53,148 bases of DNA, from positions 1 to 53,148 of the forward strand of contig QUBV01000014.1 in NCBI GenBank assembly GCA_014338185.1, given 5' to 3'. Under the pieces are notes generated by a model. The model did no database searches, was not told the DNA's origin, and worked only from the letters and a program-made list of their open reading frames with translations. This DNA is from Lysobacterales bacterium. Lineage in GTDB: Bacteria > Pseudomonadota > Gammaproteobacteria > Xanthomonadales > Rhodanobacteraceae. The position numbers and the translations under genes are program-made. This document shows, piece after piece, positions 46,575 through 53,148 of this stretch (its first letter is position 1; every line of letters starts with the position of its first letter).

Positions 46575-46833
46575 GGCGTGGCGCCGCGGTGGCGGCAGGC
46601 CGGGACGCCGGTACGGGAAGCGATCATCGGGACGGGGCATGCCGTGGGTGACTTGGAACGGCATTTTTACCTAGACTCGTGGCTTCAGGGTGCGGGGGGC
46701 GCCCCATCGATCGCGGCGGCGGCCGCTGCCATGGGTGGTGGCGGCGCGGCGCGTTCGCTGTGGCAGGTGCACGGTGCGGCACGCCCGCTCACGCGGCGCG
46801 CCCAGGCATGATTCCGCAACCGGAACGTTCGTC

Positions 46834-48783
46834 ATGATGATGCGTGTGTGTCGTTGGCTCTCCATCCTGCTGCTCGCAGGCGCCGCTGCCTTGGTCACGC
46901 GGGACGCGGCTGCGGGCGACTGGCTGCGGGTGGCGCAGCGCCTTGCGGGCGGCGGCGTGGACTTCACGCCGCACGGCACCCAGCCAGGACTCGCCTATCC
47001 GCTGTACAGCCCCGACGACTGTGCCGCCTGCCACGGCGTGGCCAGCACCAGTCCGACCGACCCCACGCTGCGCTACCGGCCGCATGCGGCCTGGGCCGGC
47101 TCGATGATGGCCAACGCGATGCGCGACCCGCTGTTCATGGCCGCGCTCGACGTGGCCAACCACGATGTGCCGGGCGTCGGTGACTTCTGCCTGCGCTGCC
47201 ACACCTCCAACGGCTGGTATGCGGGGCACGTGGTCAAACAGGGCTTCGGCCTGCCGGACAACGACGCGGCACTGGGCGCCGCGGCCTGCCTGCTCGAGGG
47301 CAGTTACGACACGCCCGACGCCTACAGCGACTACAGCGGCCTCACCTGCCATTTCTGCCATCGCAACCTGGCGCAGGGGCCGGGCGGCGCAGCCATGCCC
47401 GGCAACGGCGCGGCCTGGCTCGATGACAGCGACTGCAATGGCGCGGGCGAGCCATGCCGGCGCGGACCGTACACCTATGCCGCCCTGCAGCCGCCGCATG
47501 CGTGGGCATATTCGCCGCTGCACACGCAAAGTGCGATGTGCGGCCAGTGCCACGACGTGACCTCGCCCGATACCGGCAGCGGTCCGCTCAAGACGCTGCG
47601 CCTGGCCGACGGCACCGACACCGGCGTGCCGTTTCCGATCGAACGCACCTACAGCGAGTGGCAGCGCAGCGCGTTCGCCGATGCGGCCAATGGCCAGACC
47701 TGCCAGGACTGCCACATGCCGATGAGCGATGACCCGGCAGCCACGGCCTGCAGCTCACCCGGTTTCCACTCGGGCCCGGGCGTGGTCGCGGTGCATTCCT
47801 TCGTCGGTGGCAACACCTGGATCCCGGGCGTGCTCAAGGGTGAGTACAGCGATACCTCGGGCGTTGCGGGATCGTGGGGCGGCATCGGCCGTGAGGCGTC
47901 GTTCGACCAGACCATCGAGTGGGCACGGCAGCTGCTGCAGCAGGCGGCGACGCTGCAGGCGACCATCACCCAGCTGAGCGAGCCGGGTGCATCCACTGCC
48001 GGCAACATCGAGTTGCAGGTCAAGGTGACCAATCACAGCGGACACAAGTTGCCCAGCGGCTACAGCGAGGGGCGGCGCGCCTGGCTCAACGTGCGCGTGT
48101 ATGACCGCAACGGCACCCTGGTCGGTGAAAGCGCGGCCTACGATCCTGCCACCGCGCTGCTCACGCGCGATGCGCAGGCGCGCGTGTACGAGGTGCTGCA
48201 GGGCATCTGGAACCATCGCGGCACCGGCGCCTGCGACACCACCGATGCGGCCAGCCGGCCGATGTTCCATTTCGCATTGGGCGACTGCATCGCCAAGGAC
48301 AACCGGATTCCGCCGCTGGGCTTCAGGCCGGCCACGGTGGCCGATCCGCAGGGCTACGAAGTGCGCCCGGTCGGCGCCACCTATCCGGAAACCGCGCCCG
48401 GCTCGGGCATTCTCGTCAACCACGACCTCGTGCCCTACCAGTTCAGCCTGCCGGCCGGTGCGCCCGGCCCGTTCACGGTACAGGCACGCCTGTACTACCA
48501 GACCGCGAGCCGCGAATATGTCGAGTTCCTGCGTCGCGAGGCCCAGGACCATGCCTTCCAGGGCGAGAACCAGCTGTGCGCGGCCGGACCCGGGCGACCG
48601 TACGTGGTCGGTCCCAAGGACCGCACGCGCGGTGAATACCTGTACCAGCTGTGGAACAACGCCGCCAACGATCCGCAGCAGCCCGGCTACGGCAAGTCGC
48701 CGCCCGAGGTGATCGCATTCGACAATGCGATCAGCAACGACGACCGCATCTTCCGCAGCGGCTTCGAGGCGGCGGGCCGCTGA
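46834..48783 (+). CDS. Secreted pentaheme cytochrome c-like protein
   Basis: 649 residues from the ATG at 46834. A signal peptide (MMMRVCRWLSILLLAGAAALVTRDAAA) is followed by five heme-binding CxxCH motifs: CAACH, CLRCH, CHFCH, CGQCH and CQDCH, all within the first ~300 residues. The remaining ~350 residues have none and contain beta-rich segments (ELQVKVTNHSGHKLPSGYSEGRRAWLNVRVYDRNG), typical of multiheme proteins related to nitrite/hydroxylamine-handling or 'cytochrome c554-like' proteins, but none fits exactly. The C-terminus ends in RIFRSGFEAAGR, a tail I associate with secreted proteins of this order. The 259 bases upstream hold no recognised gene. It should act in the periplasm or cell surface. 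Redox partner unknown. Confidence 0.88.
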   Translation: MMMRVCRWLSILLLAGAAALVTRDAAAGDWLRVAQRLAGGGVDFTPHGTQPGLAYPLYSPDDCAACHGVASTSPTDPTLRYRPHAAWAGSMMANAMRDPLFMAALDVANHDVPGVGDFCLRCHTSNGWYAGHVVKQGFGLPDNDAALGAAACLLEGSYDTPDAYSDYSGLTCHFCHRNLAQGPGGAAMPGNGAAWLDDSDCNGAGEPCRRGPYTYAALQPPHAWAYSPLHTQSAMCGQCHDVTSPDTGSGPLKTLRLADGTDTGVPFPIERTYSEWQRSAFADAANGQTCQDCHMPMSDDPAATACSSPGFHSGPGVVAVHSFVGGNTWIPGVLKGEYSDTSGVAGSWGGIGREASFDQTIEWARQLLQQAATLQATITQLSEPGASTAGNIELQVKVTNHSGHKLPSGYSEGRRAWLNVRVYDRNGTLVGESAAYDPATALLTRDAQARVYEVLQGIWNHRGTGACDTTDAASRPMFHFALGDCIAKDNRIPPLGFRPATVADPQGYEVRPVGATYPETAPGSGILVNHDLVPYQFSLPAGAPGPFTVQARLYYQTASREYVEFLRREAQDHAFQGENQLCAAGPGRPYVVGPKDRTRGEYLYQLWNNAANDPQQPGYGKSPPEVIAFDNAISNDDRIFRSGFEAAGR

Positions 48784-49003
48784 CCGCGGCACGGCTCGGG
48801 CGTGGCCGACCGTGCGGGGACGTGCCGGCCCACCGCTGCCGCAAGATGGCGCGACGCAACAACACGTCAATGTGGCCAAGTGCTATTTTCCACCGCTTGT
48901 CTGTCGTGCACGCGGCCTTGGGCGGCCACGCGCCGCGATCACCGGCAACCAGTTCGTGCGAGCGGGATCTCGAACGCCAATCCACTTGGGGGTAGTCAAT
49001 CCA

Positions 49004-51001
49004 ATGAAGACACATGTACTTGCCGCAGCGCTCGCCGCGGTCCTCCTGACGTCCGTCGCCAGCGCGGCCGATACCCGGCGCAGCGACGAGGCGCGAGCGC
49101 CCGCGGTGGCGCAACAGCAGTTGTGGGCGGCCTGGGGCGGCACGCTTGAAGTGCGCTGGAACCGGGACCTGGCCAAGGACCTCGGCCTGACGATTTCGGC
49201 TCCGGGCGATGCGCTGCCGGGATTGAGCCAGCGCGGCCGCGACCGCTTTGCGGTGCGCAAGAACGGCGGTATCGAGTTCCACGTGGTGGGTGGCTACTTC
49301 CGCGGTTTCGATGGCGGCAAGCTGCAGGCCAGCGGCGGCTACACCATGCGCCTGCCCAATGGCGAGGTGATCGACTACACCGACTTCCGCCTCGTGCCCA
49401 ATGGCAAGGATCCGCTGGTGCTGGATTTCGTCGGACGCGACGACCAGGCCTGGTTCTATGTCGACCGCATGATGTACGAACTGCTCGACCACGACAGTGT
49501 GCTGTCGGTCGGCACGATGGACATGCGCATCGCCCCCGCATTGGCCAAGCGCATCGGCCATCCGGAGGCGGCCGATTGGCCGATCGCCGACCTCGCGATG
49601 ACCACCGACGTACAGACCCAGGGCAGCGGCGCGATGCCGTTGGCCGCCTCGCCGCACTGGCACGGCACGCCGGCGCCCAATGGCGGCACCTGGCAGGCCG
49701 ACCTGTTCATGAAGGTGTTCAGCATGAGCTATACGCGCTGCCAGGACTGCAGCGGCAACGGCGGCAACGGCAAGGTCGTGTTCACGCCCAGTTCGACCCT
49801 GAGGAACAACGTCAACGCCGGCACGCTCGAAACCACGATCCCGGGCCAAGGCGATCTGGGCACGAGCACTGCGCAGTGGGCCGCAAGCGTGCCGTGGTAT
49901 GCGAAGTTCAGCGGCGCCCACCCGCCACATGGCAACGACCAGCATCCGTTCCTGATCTGGAACATGTACCGCATCAATGCCGACGGCAGCATCGAGCAGA
50001 TCGGCCGCTCCGGCGTCAAGCACGCCTGGCTCACCACCAACGGGGGTTGCATGGATGCGGGTGACCACGACTCGCACATCCTCGGTCGCGGCTGCTCGGA
50101 CACCTACAGCACCGGCAACAACGACACCAACTCCGACCTCGGCCCGCGTTCGGAGATCGTCCCGGCCGCAGGCATCTGGGGACGCTGCGGTTCGATCTAC
50201 GATCCCGGCTGCGTGGGCAGCCTGACGGCCAGCCCGAACGGCAACTGGGACCAGCGCCTGATCGTGCGAGAGCGCCAGATCAGCGCCACGCGCAATCCCG
50301 GTGCGAGCTACCTGTTCGAGTCCTGGTACATCGCGCGCGACGACATCAACCCGTACAACTCTATGGCGACCGTGATCGGTACGCCGTCATGGACCGGTTC
50401 GACCTGGGCACCCGGCAGCAGCGGTGGCTACAAGCTTGGACCCGCGATCGATCGCTGGGTCGATCCGGCCAATCCGCCGGCCAACGCCAGGAACACCGAA
50501 CTGGCCACGAGCGAAGGTCGCGTCAAGGTCGCGGTCAAGGTCACCGATCTCGGCAACAGCCGCTGGCGCTACGACTATGCGGTGATGAACGTGGATTTCG
50601 CGCGCGCGGTGACCTCGGGCAGCAATCCCAATATCCGCGTGGAGAGCAACAAGGGTTTCGATGCGTTCCGCGTGCCGGTGCCTGCGGGCGCACGGGCCAA
50701 TGTGTTCCCCGGCCGCGTGGGCGAGCTGGATCCGGGCTACTTCTGGCGCGCCGGGGTGGCCGATGGCGTGGCGAGCTGGACCACGAGCACGAGCGCGATC
50801 GGCGTCGGTTCGGGCAGTTCCGATCCGGCGGCGGTGCCGCGCACGCTGGACTGGGGCACGATGTATTCGTTCTCGATGATCGCCAACCGCGCGCCGGTCG
50901 AAGGCAGCGCCACCTTGCACGTGGCCACGGCCGGGTCACCGGCTGCGTACGACGTCACCACGCTGGTGCCGGGCAGCAGCACCCTGCGCCTGCGCAAGTG
51001 A
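49004..51001 (+). CDS. Large secreted protein of unknown function next to the pentaheme protein
   Basis: 665 residues from the ATG at 49004. Signal peptide MKTHVLAAALAAVLLTSVASA. No domain is recognised, but blocks are distinctive: RCQDCSGNGGNGK, HAWLTTNGGCMDAGDHDSH, GRGCSDTYSTGNND and LGPRSEIVPAAGIWGRCGS, with paired cysteines and many Gly/Asn/Thr, suggesting a disulfide-stabilised, possibly metal-binding extracellular protein. It follows the multiheme gene by 220 bases on the same strand, so a shared pathway is plausible. I recall similar proteins only as uncharacterised secreted ORFs. Function unknown. Confidence 0.85.
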   Translation: MKTHVLAAALAAVLLTSVASAADTRRSDEARAPAVAQQQLWAAWGGTLEVRWNRDLAKDLGLTISAPGDALPGLSQRGRDRFAVRKNGGIEFHVVGGYFRGFDGGKLQASGGYTMRLPNGEVIDYTDFRLVPNGKDPLVLDFVGRDDQAWFYVDRMMYELLDHDSVLSVGTMDMRIAPALAKRIGHPEAADWPIADLAMTTDVQTQGSGAMPLAASPHWHGTPAPNGGTWQADLFMKVFSMSYTRCQDCSGNGGNGKVVFTPSSTLRNNVNAGTLETTIPGQGDLGTSTAQWAASVPWYAKFSGAHPPHGNDQHPFLIWNMYRINADGSIEQIGRSGVKHAWLTTNGGCMDAGDHDSHILGRGCSDTYSTGNNDTNSDLGPRSEIVPAAGIWGRCGSIYDPGCVGSLTASPNGNWDQRLIVRERQISATRNPGASYLFESWYIARDDINPYNSMATVIGTPSWTGSTWAPGSSGGYKLGPAIDRWVDPANPPANARNTELATSEGRVKVAVKVTDLGNSRWRYDYAVMNVDFARAVTSGSNPNIRVESNKGFDAFRVPVPAGARANVFPGRVGELDPGYFWRAGVADGVASWTTSTSAIGVGSGSSDPAAVPRTLDWGTMYSFSMIANRAPVEGSATLHVATAGSPAAYDVTTLVPGSSTLRLRK

Positions 51002-51153
51002 GCGGGTGACGGCCTGCGGCTTCCCTGCGCCCGGCATCGGGTCGGGGAGGCCGCCCGTGCCGCGCGCGCCGGGTTGTTGGCGCAAGGCAGGCGTAGCGCC
51101 TGCTGCGCGTCCGAGCGCCAGGGACGTGCTTCCAGCTCGAACATGGTCCGCCC

Positions 51154-53148
51154 TCATGGCGAGAACCTGAGCACGTGTTGTGTGGGGCCGGGCAGGAACG
51201 GCGTGGGTGTGCCACGCACCCAGTCGGCGTGACCTGCGCCGTACCACGGTGACAGCGGGTGGCCGCCCTGGCCGCCGGGCATCATGAAGTAGCCCTGCGC
51301 CTCGCGGCCGGGCATCACCGCAAAGCGTTCGGAGGCGCCGAAATCCGCCGACTGCACGCGCGGCATGTTGGAGTCGCCCGGCAATGGATCGGGTGGCATG
51401 TCGAGCCAGCGGGCGACGAATGCGGGTACCGCGCGTGAGATCGGATGGGCGATGCGTGCGCTGTTGCGCTCGCCCCAGCTGCGTGCGGCGATGCCGCCGG
51501 GCTGGGACTGCAGTTCCGTGCCGACCTGGTCGAGCGTCGCCACCAGCAACTCATCCCAGTTGTTGAAGCCGGGCGGCAACAGGTGCGCCGGGCGCTGCTG
51601 CAGCAGGCTCCAGGCAAGGTACTCGGCCTGCAGCAGGCGCGGTGGTGTGAAGTCGGGAAAGCGCGCCCGTGCGGGCGCGAACCACGCATCGAGGACCCGG
51701 TCGACCAGTGCGGCGCGCCAGGCGCGCACGAGACGGTAGCTCACCACTTGGGTGGCGGCGTGGCCGTTCCAGTCGCCCAACGCGCGTTGCAGCGAGGCGT
51801 GCAGCGGCGTGGTGGGCGCCTGGGCAAGCGTGTGGTCGAGCAGGTCCTTCCAGTGCTGCAGGAACAGTGCGCGGTCGTCGAGCTGGATCGCGAGCATGTC
51901 CTCGGGCGTGAAGTGTTCGCGCGCACGCAGGCCATCACGGATCTGGCCGGCACGCGCACCCAGGTCGTAACCCGCGTCGCCCAGCAGCGCGAGCAGCGGC
52001 GGCGCCACGGTGCGCTGGTTGGCGGTCCACAACCGGCCCTCGGCGGGATCGATCACGGCCGGATAAGCGGCGTCCGCCAGCCAGCCGTGCCAGCCCGTGC
52101 CTGGCGCCGACCAGTCGGCCGGCAGTTGCGGGTCGTAGTCGCCGCTGCGCGCGGGAATGCGCCCCGCGATGGTCCATGCGATGTGACCGTCGCGATCACC
52201 GACCACGAGGTTCTGTGCGGGCAGGCCGCTGTCGTGCGCGATCGCCAACGCCGCCGCGATCGAGCCTGCGGTTTCCAGGCGGCCGATCCCGACATCGATG
52301 CCGCCCGGCTGGTGCGCGCTCCATGCCAGCGCGAGCGGCGTGCCGTCGGCATCCTGCGCGAGGATCGGCCCCCAGCGCGTTTCCTCGACCTGCAGGTGCT
52401 CGTCGGGTCCACGCGCGACCTTGATCACCTCCTCGTGCTTGCGCACGCTGTCCCAGCCCTGCGGCGTGCGATAGCGACCGGGGTCGTGCGGGTCGCGCTG
52501 GATGCGCACCCAGTCGAGCGCGTCGATCTCGCTGTTGGTGAAACCCCATGCGATGGCGCCATTGCTGCCGACCACGATCGCGGGCGCACCAGGCAGGCTC
52601 GCGCCGCTCACATCGACCGTGCGCGCGGCATCGGCCGGGTCGGGATAGACCAGGCGGGCACGGAACCAGATGTTGGGCACGCGCAGCTTGAGGTGCATGT
52701 CGTTGGCGACCAGCGCACCCGCACCGGTCAATGTCCCTGCGACCGCAAAGCTGTTGCTGCCGGGCACGAGTCCGTCGCCCGGATGCTCGCGCGCGTCATC
52801 CGGCAGGGCCGGCGCCGATGCGGCGACCGCGCGCGGTGGCACTGGTGCGGCTGGCGCGGCGCCGCCCGGCGTGCGCAGGTCGAACTGCGCTGGGTTCGGC
52901 AGCGCGGGCGCGGGCAGTGCGGTGCCCAGCAGCGGTGCGTCCCACGGGCCGCCTGCGGCGGTGAGGACGCGGTAGGCAGCCTCGGGCAGGGTGGCATGGA
53001 GTTGCGCCAGTGCGAGCTCACGCCGGTTGTCGGCATCATTGAGCGTGAATGCCATCGCCGCGACCACCAGCAGCGTGTCCTCGCTGCGCCATGGCGTGGG
53101 CCGGGCACGCAGCAACAGATACTCGAACGGGCGCACCGCGAGGTCATC
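51154..53148 (-). CDS. Penicillin acylase (Ntn-hydrolase) family protein, 5' end cut by window
   Basis: The frame is open to position 53148 (it continues DDLAVRPFEYLLL upstream of a GTG at 53136), so the N-terminus is missing. At least 664 residues remain. The autocatalytic cleavage site that creates the N-terminal nucleophile Ser of the beta subunit is seen as VPGSNSFAVAG (Ser codon near 52,758). Further family blocks are ALVANDMHLKLRVPNIWF, AIAWGFTNSEIDALDW and TANQRTV. It is likely periplasmic and cleaves amide bonds of penicillins, acyl-homoserine lactones or other acyl amides. Substrate not inferable. The 152 bases beyond its stop hold nothing recognised. Confidence 0.93.
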   Translation of the reverse strand, partial: DDLAVRPFEYLLLRARPTPWRSEDTLLVVAAMAFTLNDADNRRELALAQLHATLPEAAYRVLTAAGGPWDAPLLGTALPAPALPNPAQFDLRTPGGAAPAAPVPPRAVAASAPALPDDAREHPGDGLVPGSNSFAVAGTLTGAGALVANDMHLKLRVPNIWFRARLVYPDPADAARTVDVSGASLPGAPAIVVGSNGAIAWGFTNSEIDALDWVRIQRDPHDPGRYRTPQGWDSVRKHEEVIKVARGPDEHLQVEETRWGPILAQDADGTPLALAWSAHQPGGIDVGIGRLETAGSIAAALAIAHDSGLPAQNLVVGDRDGHIAWTIAGRIPARSGDYDPQLPADWSAPGTGWHGWLADAAYPAVIDPAEGRLWTANQRTVAPPLLALLGDAGYDLGARAGQIRDGLRAREHFTPEDMLAIQLDDRALFLQHWKDLLDHTLAQAPTTPLHASLQRALGDWNGHAATQVVSYRLVRAWRAALVDRVLDAWFAPARARFPDFTPPRLLQAEYLAWSLLQQRPAHLLPPGFNNWDELLVATLDQVGTELQSQPGGIAARSWGERNSARIAHPISRAVPAFVARWLDMPPDPLPGDSNMPRVQSADFGASERFAVMPGREAQGYFMMPGGQGGHPLSPWYGAGHADWVRGTPTPFLPGPTQHVLRFSP

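Overview
The window joins two kinds of DNA. Positions 1 to about 17,500 are an integrated, plasmid-like mobilizable element. Positions about 17,500 to 53,148 are ordinary, very GC-rich chromosome. The chromosomal order uvrB, tRNA-Val, thrS, infC, rpmI, rplT, pheS, pheT, ihfA, a MerR regulator and tRNA-Pro, followed by queA, tgt, yajC, secD and secF, suggests a gammaproteobacterium of the Xanthomonadales/Lysobacterales. A secreted multiheme protein ending in an IFRSGFE-type tail fits that group. The taxon is inferred from gene order and composition, not from a search.

Element. A tyrosine integrase lies just past the 3' end of an intact tRNA-Asn(GTT) gene, so the element begins near 17.4-17.5 kb and runs leftward. 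Its left end is not visible. It carries a full plasmid backbone: a Rep initiator beside three 33-bp-spaced iterons and DnaA boxes (oriV), ParA with a ribbon-helix-helix partner, a MOBQ relaxase/helicase TraA, TraC, TraD, a TraG coupling protein with an unusual secreted N-terminal extension, and an RSF1010-like oriT between the divergent traA and traCDG genes. No mating-pair (type IV secretion) genes are seen, so within this window it looks mobilizable rather than self-transmissible. Cargo consists of a Bcr/CflA-type MFS exporter inside the partition operon, a type II restriction-modification pair, and a large unrecognised Cys-rich/HTH protein beside the integrase. A 12-bp palindrome, TTGGATATTCAA-like, recurs just upstream of five start codons and looks like an element-wide operator or a partition site.

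Left edge. The restriction endonuclease reading frame runs in frame into an unrelated subtilase-type P-domain and calcium-binding-like module that is cut by position 1. This is either a contig chimera or a real fusion.

Chromosome. A FimT-like pseudopilin gene is followed by the translation cluster. Within the cluster, infC appears to start at ATC, and thrS is preceded by a Thr-rich mini-ORF and a terminator hairpin. Then come proline iminopeptidase, a PsiF-like protein and a class III aminotransferase. A five-gene set follows: ABC ATPase, ABC permease, a two-part secreted amidohydrolase, a DesK-like kinase and a LuxR-type regulator. Next is the queA-tgt-yajC-secDF operon. The last part holds an SPINDLY-like TPR glycosyltransferase overlapping a PPK2 gene, a pentaheme secreted protein next to a large secreted protein of unknown function, and a penicillin-acylase family gene cut by the right edge. 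No gene-free stretch longer than about 300 bases was found. The longest, 13,023-13,306, is the proposed oriV.
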